DNA of 64,000 nt from Maritimibacter harenae (lineage in GTDB: Bacteria; Pseudomonadota; Alphaproteobacteria; Rhodobacterales; Rhodobacteraceae): assembly GCF_009882975.1 (NCBI RefSeq), contig NZ_WTUX01000005.1:26631-90630 (forward strand), in the 5' to 3' direction. Positions 10,109 through 18,324 of the stretch are shown here, piece after piece (positions within the stretch are counted from its first letter, which is position 1; every line of letters begins with the position of its first letter). The notes beneath the pieces were generated by a model, which saw only the letters and a list, made by a program, of their open reading frames with translations, had not been told where the DNA came from and searched no databases. The translations under genes were made by a program, and so were the position numbers.

Positions 10109-10620
10109 CGAGCGTCCAGCCGGCTCTCGCGGGGCTCGTCTTCCTGCCCTTCGCCACCGTGATCGCGGTCTGGGTCGCGGTGAGCGACATGAGCCGCATG
10201 AAGATCCCGAACAAGGCCGTGATGGCGCTGTTCGTGGTCTTCGCCGCGGCGGGCCTCGGGCTTGTCGCGCTCGGGGCGTTCACCCTGCCCGAGTATCTCT
10301 GGCGCTACGCCCACCTCGGCGTGGTCCTGCTCCTGGGTTTCGTGATGAACGCGGCCGGGCTTCTGGGCGCGGGCGACGCGAAATTCGCGGCCGCGATGGC
10401 GCCTTTCGTGGCCCTTGGCGATATCGCGATGTTCGGCTATGTCCTTGCGATCGCGATCCTTTTCGGTTTCGTCGCCCACCGGCTCGCCAAGCGGGTGCCA
10501 GGCGTGCGTAGCGCCACGGCCCACTGGGAAAGCTGGGAACGCGACGATTTCCCGATGGGCCTGTGCCTCGGGATCGCGCTGGTCGCCTATCTCGCCATCG
10601 TGGCCACGGGCGGCGCCTGA
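10105..10620 (+). CDS. cpaA: Prepilin peptidase (TadV/CpaA family)
   Basis: A 171-residue polytopic aspartic protease of the A24 family that processes Flp prepilin and pseudopilins. The two catalytic aspartates expected for the family are visible: Asp28 (AVSDMSRMKIPN) and Asp91 in the GxGD motif (LLGAGDAKF). About five membrane segments are predicted. The short form without the methylase domain is usual for TadV/CpaA. It overlaps the upstream TPR gene by ATGA and ends the Tad operon, 11 bases before the convergent membrane-protein gene. tadE, tadF and tadG are not in the window. Confidence 0.9.
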   Translation: MTSVQPALAGLVFLPFATVIAVWVAVSDMSRMKIPNKAVMALFVVFAAAGLGLVALGAFTLPEYLWRYAHLGVVLLLGFVMNAAGLLGAGDAKFAAAMAPFVALGDIAMFGYVLAIAILFGFVAHRLAKRVPGVRSATAHWESWERDDFPMGLCLGIALVAYLAIVATGGA

Positions 10621-10631
10621 CGCCCTGCCCC

Positions 10632-12257
10632 TTACCGCTCGAGCGCGTAGAGAATGAATTGCGCGTTGCGCGCGACCTCGGTCATCTCCGGGCCTTCTTC
10701 CTTCAACTCCTCGAGGATCGTGTTGCGCACGAGAAGCGACTGCGGGCAGACCGGCACGACCACGTAATCGGCCTGCGCAAGCCCCGTGAGCCCGCCGTAA
10801 TACCACGGCGCGTTGCCCTCCAGCGGCTCGAACGCACCGAAGAGCCAGTACCCGTTCAGGATGTCGGCCACGAAGGCGGTCTTGCCCTCCGTGTCGACCG
10901 TCTCGTTCAGCGTGTCCGCCATGGTCTGGAACCAGGCAACCATCCCGACCTCGGTGACGCAGACAGGCAGGGTCTCGCCCTTCCAGTCGATCACTTCGCC
11001 CTCGCGGAACTCCGGATCGTAATACTTGGCATAGACCGTGTCCGGCCCGCCCAGCGCGACCTTGGCATCGAGCCGATGGGCGCGCAGGCCGAAGGTGCGG
11101 ATGTCCTCGTGAATGCCCGAGCCAGGGATGAGCGCGGTGTATTCCTCGGGCTTCTCCGTCAGGTGGCGGAACGGCGAATAAGTCAGGTTGATGAGCGACG
11201 GCAGGCCGAAGGCGAAAGCCGCCACTGCCGTCGTCGTCATCACCTGCCGCATGTCCCAGCCCATGCCATTGCGCAGGCCCGCCGCGGGCAGAAGCATGAC
11301 CAGGATCAGGCCCAGGAGCGGCAGCCACTGGGGGTCGTTCCCGAAATTCTGGAAGGTGACGTAGAAGAAGCCCGGCACCAGGATCAGAAGCACCAGCCCC
11401 TCGAGCTTGCGGCCCGCCTGTCTCAGCCAGATCACCGACAACAGCAGCGCGATGGACCCGGCCATGTAGGCGGGCGCCCCCACGACCACGTTGAACGGAT
11501 GGCCCGGCTGTGGCCGCGTCTCGGAGGCCGCGACGATCATCAGGTCGCGCAGGTAGGCGAGCCACACCACCGGCGTGCCCGCCGCCACCGTCAGCGCGAC
11601 CATCACGACCAGGCCGGTGATCACCCCTGAAGCGATGGTTCGCCAGGCGTGCCGCCCGATCAGGGCCACCAGCACCGGCGGGAAGAAGGCAAGGATATAG
11701 GTCGCCTTGGTCAGGAACAGCACGGCCATCGCCGCACCGATCACGGCCCCGTCGGCCACCCGGTTCTCGACCCGCGCGGGCAGGATCGCGGTCGCGATGG
11801 CAAGGAACGCCGCCGCCCAGGCCCAGCGGTTGTAATGCATCGAGATCGACGTGGCGCGTGTGGTTTCGCCGTGCACCAGCGCGAGGATCAGGATCAGGAC
11901 GACCGCGCCGAAGGCATAGGCCCAGATCCCCGTGAACCGCGACCGGGCCACCCACCAGATCGCGGGCAGCGCGACCAGCGCCACGATCACCTGCGACCAC
12001 AGGATCGCGTGCCCGACCCCCAGCCCCAAGGACACGAGCCAGGCGATGGGCGCGACGGCCAGCACGCCGATGGGGGTGACGAAGTCGAGATGCGGCCAGT
12101 CCCCTTCGGCCATGCGAAACACCATCTGGAGCAGGTGCAGCGTGTCGCCTTCGTGCTTGCCCAGGTAGAAGCCGCCCTTCGCCAGCGCCGTGCCGCCCAG
12201 CACCAGGATGATCAGCGCGAACACCCCAAGCAGCAATTTGCCGTTTGTCTTGCCCAT
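10632..12257 (-). CDS. Multipass membrane protein, GT-C glycosyltransferase-like
   Basis: A 541-residue protein with about ten hydrophobic segments in its first 370 residues and a soluble C-terminal domain (about residues 375-541). The first periplasmic loop (GKHEGDTLHLLQMVFRMAEG) contains acidic residues in the position of the catalytic loop of GT-C glycosyltransferases, and the overall layout fits that fold; this is an inference, not a recognised family. The C-terminal domain has PEFREGEVIDWKGETLPVC and ends with ILYALER. It is convergent with the Tad operon and divergent from the AAA+ ATPase gene. Substrate unknown. Confidence 0.55.
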   Translation of the reverse strand: MGKTNGKLLLGVFALIILVLGGTALAKGGFYLGKHEGDTLHLLQMVFRMAEGDWPHLDFVTPIGVLAVAPIAWLVSLGLGVGHAILWSQVIVALVALPAIWWVARSRFTGIWAYAFGAVVLILILALVHGETTRATSISMHYNRWAWAAAFLAIATAILPARVENRVADGAVIGAAMAVLFLTKATYILAFFPPVLVALIGRHAWRTIASGVITGLVVMVALTVAAGTPVVWLAYLRDLMIVAASETRPQPGHPFNVVVGAPAYMAGSIALLLSVIWLRQAGRKLEGLVLLILVPGFFYVTFQNFGNDPQWLPLLGLILVMLLPAAGLRNGMGWDMRQVMTTTAVAAFAFGLPSLINLTYSPFRHLTEKPEEYTALIPGSGIHEDIRTFGLRAHRLDAKVALGGPDTVYAKYYDPEFREGEVIDWKGETLPVCVTEVGMVAWFQTMADTLNETVDTEGKTAFVADILNGYWLFGAFEPLEGNAPWYYGGLTGLAQADYVVVPVCPQSLLVRNTILEELKEEGPEMTEVARNAQFILYALER

Positions 12258-12382
12258 TCTGCCCTCTTTTCGCCGATTTCTTGGTTTTTGTTGAAGGTGC
12301 GCCCGGCACCCTGGCCCGACTATACGGGATTTGCGGTGGCGACGGGACGCAAAGCGGAAAAAAATCGGGCAACGAGCACACG

Positions 12383-13705
12383 ATGAATATGCAGACAGAG
12401 ATGGCCACCTCGGGTGTCGAGGCGCCGCCGCCGTGCCGACAGATGGAGGACACCGGGCTCTCCCCCGTGATGATGCGCGACATCCTCCTCAAGACCATGT
12501 TCCGGATGAACCTGGAGCATGTCTCGAAGCTCGAACGCGTTCTGTGCCTGCCCACGCGGGTCACGCAGGAGTTGATCGACAACGCGCGCGACCAGGGCCT
12601 GGTCGAAGCGACCGGCACGCTCCATGCGACCTCGGGCAACGAGATGGGATATCGGCTGTCGGACAACGGCAAGGCGCGCGCGCTCGATGCGCTGTCGCAG
12701 TCGGAATACTACGGCGCGATGCCCGTGCCGCTCGACAAGTACTACGAACAGGTCGAGCGCCAGTCGATCAAGAACATCCGAATCACGCGCGACCAGCTGA
12801 CCAAGGCGATGGGGCACCTGATCCTGCCCAGCGAGCTTCTCGATCATCTGGGTCCGGCCGTCGGGTCGGGCCGGTCGATCCTGATGTATGGCCCCCCGGG
12901 CAACGGGAAATCCTCGATCTCCAACGGCATCCGCGACGCGCTTGGCGACAAGATCTACGTGCCGCGCGCGATCCTGTATTCCGGGCAGGTGATCACGGTC
13001 TACGACCCGATCGTCCATTCGGCGGCCGAGGAACAGGTCGACGACCCCAATTCCCTGCGCCGCACGTCGAACAAGTTCGACCGGCGCTACGTGAGGTGCC
13101 AGCGGCCCACGGTCGTCACCGGCGGGGAACTGACGCTCGACATGCTCGACCTTGTCTACAACCCCACCGCGCGGACCTACACGGCGCCGCTTCAGCTCAA
13201 GTCGACGGGGGGCGTCTTCATCGTCGACGACCTCGGGCGCCAGGCGGATTCGCCGCAGTCGCTGATCAACCGCTGGATCGTGCCGCTCGAGGAGTCGAAG
13301 GATATCCTCGCGCTGCAATCGGGCGAGAAATTCGAGGTGCCGTTCGACACGCTGGTGATCTTCTCGACCAACTTCCACCCGAACGAGATCTTCGACAAGG
13401 CGGCGCTGCGCCGGATCTTCTTCAAGATCAAGATCGACGGGCCGGACCAGGAGAATTTCCTCAAGATCTTCGCGCTGGTGGCCAAGAAGAAGGGCATGGC
13501 GCTGGACGAAACGTCGCTGGTGCACCTGCTCAAGCGAAAGTACCCGACGATCGACAACGTCTATGCGAACTATCAACCGGTGTTCCTGATCGACCAGATG
13601 ATCGCGATCTGCGACTTCGAAGACATCCCCTACCGGATGACGCCGGAGCTGGTGGACCGGGCCTGGGCCAACATGTTCGTGAGGGATGAAACGATCGTGC
13701 GCTGA
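12383..13705 (+). CDS. AAA+ ATPase of unknown role next to the Tad locus
   Basis: A 440-residue ATPase. Residues about 25-110 look like a winged-helix region (LPTRVTQELIDNARDQGLVE), and the AAA+ module follows with Walker A GPPGNGKS (170-177) and Walker B VFIVDD (278-283). STNFHPNEIFDKAALRRIFF resembles sensor-1 and arginine-finger regions. I do not recognise a named gene; its place suggests a link to Tad pilus or exopolysaccharide biology, but a housekeeping role is possible. ATG 12383 is chosen because the frame upstream lies over the divergent promoter region; ATG 12401 is a possible alternative. Confidence 0.75.
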   Translation: MNMQTEMATSGVEAPPPCRQMEDTGLSPVMMRDILLKTMFRMNLEHVSKLERVLCLPTRVTQELIDNARDQGLVEATGTLHATSGNEMGYRLSDNGKARALDALSQSEYYGAMPVPLDKYYEQVERQSIKNIRITRDQLTKAMGHLILPSELLDHLGPAVGSGRSILMYGPPGNGKSSISNGIRDALGDKIYVPRAILYSGQVITVYDPIVHSAAEEQVDDPNSLRRTSNKFDRRYVRCQRPTVVTGGELTLDMLDLVYNPTARTYTAPLQLKSTGGVFIVDDLGRQADSPQSLINRWIVPLEESKDILALQSGEKFEVPFDTLVIFSTNFHPNEIFDKAALRRIFFKIKIDGPDQENFLKIFALVAKKKGMALDETSLVHLLKRKYPTIDNVYANYQPVFLIDQMIAICDFEDIPYRMTPELVDRAWANMFVRDETIVR

Positions 13706-13737
13706 CATCCGCGCAGCGCACGCCTATCTTGCAGGGC

Positions 13738-16131
13738 ATGACCGCCCTGCCCCCCGAGATCGACAGCTGGTTCGCCGCCAAGGGCTGGCACCCGCATCCG
13801 CACCAGTTGGAGATGCTGGCGCGCGGCGGCGACCCGGCGACGCTTCTTGTCGCGCCCACGGGCGGGGGCAAAACGCTTGCAGGTTTCCTGCCTACGCTGG
13901 TCGAATTGACCGAAAATCCGCGTAAAGGCTTGCACACTCTCTACATTTCGCCGCTGAAAGCGCTGGCTGCGGACATGCGCCGCAACCTCACCGGCCCGAT
14001 CGCGGAGATGGGCCTCCCGATCCGGGTCGAGGATCGCTCGGGCGACACCACCCAGGCCCGCAAGAAGGCCCAACGCGCCGATCCGCCCGAGATCCTGCTC
14101 ACCACGCCCGAAAGCCTTGCCCTGCTCTTGAGCTACGAGGACGCGCCGCGTGTCTTCGCCAACCTCGAACGCGTGGTGGTGGACGAGGTGCATGCGCTGG
14201 CGGAATCGAAACGCGGCGACCAGCTGATGCTCTGCCTCGCGCGGCTGCAAACCCTGCGCCCCGACCTGCGCCGCGTGGGCCTGTCGGCCACGGTCGAAGA
14301 TCCCCCGGCCCTGTCGCGTTTCTTCATGGCAGGCGGTTGCCCCGTCCTGACCGCCGATCCCGGCCCCGACCCGGATATCGCGATGCTCACGACAACCGCG
14401 CCCCCGCCCTGGTCGGGGGGTGGTGCGGCCTACGCGATCCCCGACGTGCTGGAAGAAGTGAAGAAGCACAAGACCACGCTCATCTTCCACAACACCCGCG
14501 CGCAGGCGGAGATCTTCTTTCACAACCTCTGGCTCGCCAACGATGAAGGGCTGCCGATCGGCATCCACCACGGCTCGCTCGCCCTCGACCAGCGCAAGAA
14601 GGTCGAGGCGGCGATGGTCGCGGGCGACCTGCGCGCGATCGTCTGCACCGGCACGCTCGACCTGGGCCTCGACTGGGGCGACGTGGACCTCGTGGTGCAA
14701 GTGGGCGCCCCCAAGAACGTCAAGCGCCTCGTGCAACGGATCGGGCGCGCCAACCACCGCTACAACGCCCCCTCGCGTGCGCTGCTGGTGCCCGCCAACC
14801 GTTGGGAGGTGATCGAATGCCAGGCCGCGCTCGAGGCGGTGCTGGCCCGTGACCTCGACGGCGACCCGCGCGGCCCCGGACCGCGCGACGTGTTGTGTCA
14901 GCACATCCTGATCGCCGCCTGCTCGGCCCCCTTCGACGCCGACGCGCTGTTCGCCGAGGTCACGCGCGCCGGCCCCTACGCCGCGCTCACCCGCGCCCAG
15001 TTCGACGAATGCCTCGACTTCGTGGCCACCGGCGGCTACGCCCTGCGCGCCTACGACCGCTGGCAGCGGCTGAAACAACGCGCCGATGGCCTGTGGCAAC
15101 TGCGCGACCCGCGCGCCACGCAGCTCATTCGCATGAACATCGGCACGATCCAGGACACCGACACGCTCAAGGTCCGGATGCGCCAGAACCGAAAGCAGCT
15201 TGGCGAGGTCGAAGAAGGCTTCGCGGCCTCCCTCACCCCCGGCGATACCTTCCTGATCGGCGGCAGGATCGTGCGGTTCGAGAGCCTCAAGGAGATGTTC
15301 GTCGACGTCTCCCACGACCGTGGCCGAAAACCCAAGATCGCTGTATTCGCCGGCTCCAAGTTCGCCACCTCGACCCAGCTGTCCGAACGCATCCTGCGCC
15401 TCATCCACCGTGTCGACCTCACCGCCCTGCCCGCCCATACGCGCGAATGGATCGGCCTCCAGCGCGAGGTCAGCCACCTGCCGCAGGCGGGTCGCATCCT
15501 GGTCGAGAGCTTCCCCCATTACGGGCGCGCGCAGACGGTGATCTACGGCTTCGCCGGGCGCGGTGCGATGCAGACCCTCGGGCTTCTCCTCACCCGCCGG
15601 ATGGAAGAGGCCGGACTGGGCCCCCTGGGCTTCGTGGCCACCGATTACGCGACGCTCATCTGGGGGCTGCACCCGGTCGAGGAGCCGGCATTTCTCTTTT
15701 CCCGCCAGGATCTTGTCGATGCGCTCGAAGGCTGGCTGTCGGAAAACGCGCTGATGAAGCGCAGCTTCAAGGCGGTGGCGAACATCGCGGGCCTCACCCC
15801 GCGCAATTTCCCCGGCACCCGCGCCTCCGGGCGGCAGGCCACGTTCTCCTCCGCCATCCTCTACGACACGCTGCGCAAGTACGACCCGAACCACCTGCTC
15901 CTCGACATCACGCGCGAAGAGGCGATGCGCGGCCTGATCGATTTCGGCCGGATCGAGGAGATGCTCGACCGCACCGATGCCCGCGTCGACCACGTGATCA
16001 CCGACCGCGTCACCCCCTTCGCCGCCCCTCTCTTCCTCGAAGCTGGCCGTGTGCCCGTCGAAGGCGCGGGGCGCGAGGCGCTGATCCAGGCCGAGGCGGA
16101 AGCCCTGATGCGCGAAGCCGGGCTCGCCTGA
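13738..16131 (+). CDS. Ligase-associated DNA damage response DEXH helicase (Lhr core type)
   Basis: A 797-residue superfamily 2 helicase of the Lhr-core type found with bacterial ATP-dependent DNA ligase repair sets. Walker A is APTGGGKT (39-46), the DEXH box is DEVH within VVVDEVHALAES (about residues 143-154), and motif III is GLSATV. The helicase C-terminal domain carries VQRIGRANHR (motif VI), followed by winged-helix and Lhr C-terminal domains to about residue 790. ATG 13738 (MTALPPEID) fits the family start better than the upstream TTG. The next gene is PdeM, its usual partner; the ligase and the exonuclease normally found beside them are not here. Confidence 0.9.
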   Translation: MTALPPEIDSWFAAKGWHPHPHQLEMLARGGDPATLLVAPTGGGKTLAGFLPTLVELTENPRKGLHTLYISPLKALAADMRRNLTGPIAEMGLPIRVEDRSGDTTQARKKAQRADPPEILLTTPESLALLLSYEDAPRVFANLERVVVDEVHALAESKRGDQLMLCLARLQTLRPDLRRVGLSATVEDPPALSRFFMAGGCPVLTADPGPDPDIAMLTTTAPPPWSGGGAAYAIPDVLEEVKKHKTTLIFHNTRAQAEIFFHNLWLANDEGLPIGIHHGSLALDQRKKVEAAMVAGDLRAIVCTGTLDLGLDWGDVDLVVQVGAPKNVKRLVQRIGRANHRYNAPSRALLVPANRWEVIECQAALEAVLARDLDGDPRGPGPRDVLCQHILIAACSAPFDADALFAEVTRAGPYAALTRAQFDECLDFVATGGYALRAYDRWQRLKQRADGLWQLRDPRATQLIRMNIGTIQDTDTLKVRMRQNRKQLGEVEEGFAASLTPGDTFLIGGRIVRFESLKEMFVDVSHDRGRKPKIAVFAGSKFATSTQLSERILRLIHRVDLTALPAHTREWIGLQREVSHLPQAGRILVESFPHYGRAQTVIYGFAGRGAMQTLGLLLTRRMEEAGLGPLGFVATDYATLIWGLHPVEEPAFLFSRQDLVDALEGWLSENALMKRSFKAVANIAGLTPRNFPGTRASGRQATFSSAILYDTLRKYDPNHLLLDITREEAMRGLIDFGRIEEMLDRTDARVDHVITDRVTPFAAPLFLEAGRVPVEGAGREALIQAEAEALMREAGLA

Positions 16132-16177
16132 GCGCGGCCCCTTGCATCGGCCGGGTCCATGCGCGAAAGAACGGACC

Positions 16178-16828
16178 ATGAACACCTACCGCTTCACCTT
16201 CCGCGACGCGACGCTCGATTTCCTGCCCTCCGGCGCGCTCCACTGGCCGGACGAGGGGTTGCTCTGCGTCTCCGACCTGCACCTCGGGCGGTCGGAACGC
16301 TATGCGCGCAGGGCCGGCGCGCTTCTCCCGCCCTACGAGGCACGCGAGACGCTGACCCGGCTCCAGGCGGACATCGACGCGACCGCGGCGACCACGGTCA
16401 TCTGCCTCGGCGACAGTTTCGACGACGACGCGGCGGCGGCGGGGCTCGACGAGCCCGTCGCGCTCTGGATCGCCCGGCTCATGGCGGGCCGGCGCTGGGT
16501 CTGGATCGAGGGCAACCACGACCCGGGGCCCGTCGAACTGGGCGGCACGCACCGCGACGCGCTCACCCTTGGACCGCTGACCTTCCGCCACATCGCGACG
16601 GCCGACGCCGTGGGCGAAGTGTCCGGGCACTACCACCCCAAGGCGCGCATCGCCGGACGCGCGCGCCCCTGCCTGCTGGCCGATCGGCAGCGCCTGATCC
16701 TGCCCGCCTACGGCACCTATACAGGCGGCTTGCGCAGCACCGACCCGGCGCTCACCGCCCTCATGGCCGCCGACGCGCGCGCCGTGCTCACGGGCCCGCG
16801 CCCGGTTCCCATCCCGATGCCACGCTGA
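16178..16828 (+). CDS. pdeM: Ligase-associated DNA damage response endonuclease PdeM
   Basis: A 216-residue calcineurin-like metallophosphoesterase with all metal-binding motifs: SDLHLG (DxH), GDSFDD (GD), GNHD, and GHYHPK (GHxH). PdeM is thought to act in 3'-end processing or nucleic-acid repair alongside the Lhr-core helicase immediately upstream. ATG 16178 (MNTYRFTFRDATLDF) is selected over an upstream TTG because it matches the family N-terminus. The gap to the helicase is 46 bases, consistent with co-transcription. Confidence 0.88.
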   Translation: MNTYRFTFRDATLDFLPSGALHWPDEGLLCVSDLHLGRSERYARRAGALLPPYEARETLTRLQADIDATAATTVICLGDSFDDDAAAAGLDEPVALWIARLMAGRRWVWIEGNHDPGPVELGGTHRDALTLGPLTFRHIATADAVGEVSGHYHPKARIAGRARPCLLADRQRLILPAYGTYTGGLRSTDPALTALMAADARAVLTGPRPVPIPMPR

Positions 16829-16893
16829 GCCGCCGTCGCGTCACGCTTGCCCCCCGCCCGGCCCGGCGACAGGATGCGACGAGGGAGGCGCCC

Positions 16894-17340
16894 ATGACGG
16901 CATTCACACCGAAAGACCCGGATTACGAGGCCCGCGTGCGCGCGAGCTTCGCGCGTCAGCCGATGATGGAAACGCTGAGCGCCACGCTCGAAGAGGTCGC
17001 CCCGGGAACCACCACGATCGTCTCGACCATCCCCCCTGGCACGCTCCAGCAACAGGGGCAGACGCATGCCGGGCTGGCCTTTTCCATCGGGGACACCGCG
17101 GCGGGCTATGCCGCCTCCTCGCTCCTGCCCAAGGGGTTCGAGATCGTCACCTCGGAGATCAAGATCCACCTCCTCGCCCCCGGCCGCGGCGACCGGCTGG
17201 TCGCGATCGGCCGTGTCATCCGCCCCGGCCGCCGGCTGACGATCGTCGAGGCCGATGTCCATGCCGAGAGCGGCGACACCCGCACCCTCATCGCGAAACT
17301 CATGGGCACGATGGTGCCCGTCCCGCTGACGGAGAGCTGA
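16894..17340 (+). CDS. PaaI-family hotdog thioesterase
   Basis: A 148-residue single hotdog-domain protein. THAGLAFSIGDTAAGYAA contains the conserved H-G-G-like active-site region, here HAG, followed by the helix and the strands KIHLLAPGRGDRLVA and VEADVHA. Such enzymes hydrolyse acyl-CoA thioesters; the substrate is not evident. GAGGGAGG (16881-16888) lies five bases before ATG 16894. It is three bases ahead of the crotonase gene, so the pair probably acts on related acyl-CoAs. Confidence 0.8.
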   Translation: MTAFTPKDPDYEARVRASFARQPMMETLSATLEEVAPGTTTIVSTIPPGTLQQQGQTHAGLAFSIGDTAAGYAASSLLPKGFEIVTSEIKIHLLAPGRGDRLVAIGRVIRPGRRLTIVEADVHAESGDTRTLIAKLMGTMVPVPLTES

Positions 17341-17343
17341 CAC

Positions 17344-18135
17344 ATGACCGACCGCGTCACGATCGAGATCGAAGACCACGTCGCCCGGGTCACCATGAAC
17401 CGGCCCGACAAGCTGAACGCCCTCGACCCCGCGCAGATCGAGGCGATCGTCGCCGCGGGGCGCGAGGTGTCGGAGACCAGGGGCGTGCGCGCGGTTGTGC
17501 TGACCGGCGCGGGCAAGGCGTTCTGTGCCGGGCTCGACATGGCCTCCATGGCCACGATCGCGCAGGACGCGGCCAAGAACGGCTTCCAGGCCCGCACCCA
17601 CGGCATCTCCAACCTGTTCCAGGCCACCGCGATGGTCTGGGCCGAATGCCCGGTCCCGGTGATCGCGGCGGTCTCGGGGCACACCTACGGCGGCGGCTTC
17701 CAGATCGCGCTCGGCGCCGACATGCGCATCGCGGGCCGCGACGCGCGTTTCTCGATCATGGAAACAAAGTGGGGCATCATCCCCGACATGGGCGGCATGC
17801 ACCTGGCCCGCCGGCTGATGCGCGGCGACGTGCTGCGCCGGCTCACCTACACCGCCGAGGTCTTCGACGCGCAGGCCGCCCGCGACTGGGGCGCGGTGAC
17901 GGAAATCGCCGACGACCCGCTCGCGCGCGCCATGGAACTGGCCCGTGCCATCGCGCAGAAATCCCCAGACGCGATCCGTGCGGCCAAGGCCCTCATTACC
18001 GAGACCGAGCAGACCTCGCCGGCCGATACCCTCCTGGCCGAAAGCCGGGTGCAGGAAGCGCTGATCGGCACGCCGAACCAGATGGAGGCGGTCATGGCTG
18101 GCATGCAGAAGCGCGCGCCCGACTTCAAGGACTGA
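17344..18135 (+). CDS. Enoyl-CoA hydratase/isomerase (crotonase) family protein
   Basis: A 263-residue crotonase-fold protein. The oxyanion-hole stretch GAGKAFCAGLDMASMA (about residues 57-72) and the second one GHTYGGGFQIALGADMRI (about 112-130) are present. Helix-capping sequence ETKWGIIPDMGGMHLARRLM follows. The canonical catalytic glutamates of true enoyl-CoA hydratases are not clearly placed, so it could equally be an isomerase or another crotonase such as a dienoyl- or methylglutaconyl-type enzyme. It follows the thioesterase gene by three bases and is followed by a dispersed repeat element. Confidence 0.82.
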   Translation: MTDRVTIEIEDHVARVTMNRPDKLNALDPAQIEAIVAAGREVSETRGVRAVVLTGAGKAFCAGLDMASMATIAQDAAKNGFQARTHGISNLFQATAMVWAECPVPVIAAVSGHTYGGGFQIALGADMRIAGRDARFSIMETKWGIIPDMGGMHLARRLMRGDVLRRLTYTAEVFDAQAARDWGAVTEIADDPLARAMELARAIAQKSPDAIRAAKALITETEQTSPADTLLAESRVQEALIGTPNQMEAVMAGMQKRAPDFKD

Positions 18136-18141
18136 GCACCC

Positions 18142-18225
18142 CCTTCTTCGTTTGAGAAATACCTCGGGGTGAGGCCCGCGCTTCGCGGGCCGAGGGGCAG
18201 AGCCCCTCGCCGCGCGTCAGCGCGG
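18142..18225 (+). repeat. Dispersed intergenic repeat, copy A
   Basis: Seven bases after the crotonase stop begins the core CTTCTTCGTTTGAGAAATAC followed by CTCGGGG. Three hairpins follow back to back: 18173-18191 (8 bp), 18191-18209 (8 bp, CGAGGGGC/GCCCCTCG), and 18210-18225 (6 bp). Related copies lie at 19627-19710 (reversed), 51658-51733 and 56903-56953. Probably a transcription termination or mRNA 3'-end element multiplied in this genome. Confidence 0.75.
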
Positions 18226-18324
18226 CCCCTCGCGACGCGCCCCGGCGCGGCGCAACACCGCGAGCGATTGCACCCCGGCCCGGGTTTGGCTAAGGGGACG
18301 GGGATTTTCGCAAGGAGAGCCGCC

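Noticed and set aside
9961-12672. A 903-codon minus-strand open frame over the GT-C-like gene and its flanks
   Set aside because: It lies in a different minus-strand frame from the 10632-12257 gene, covers the divergent promoter and parts of real genes, and its composition is typical of a shadow frame. The 541-residue frame has clear membrane-protein character.
13630-16185. An 851-codon minus-strand open frame opposite the helicase gene
   Set aside because: It is antisense to a gene with intact helicase motifs and reads as Gly/Arg/His-rich low-complexity protein; a result of codon bias, not a gene.
18136-18324. A threonine or methionine riboswitch ahead of hom
   Set aside because: The hairpins there belong to the dispersed repeat family seen at three other unrelated places, so they are not specific for hom.
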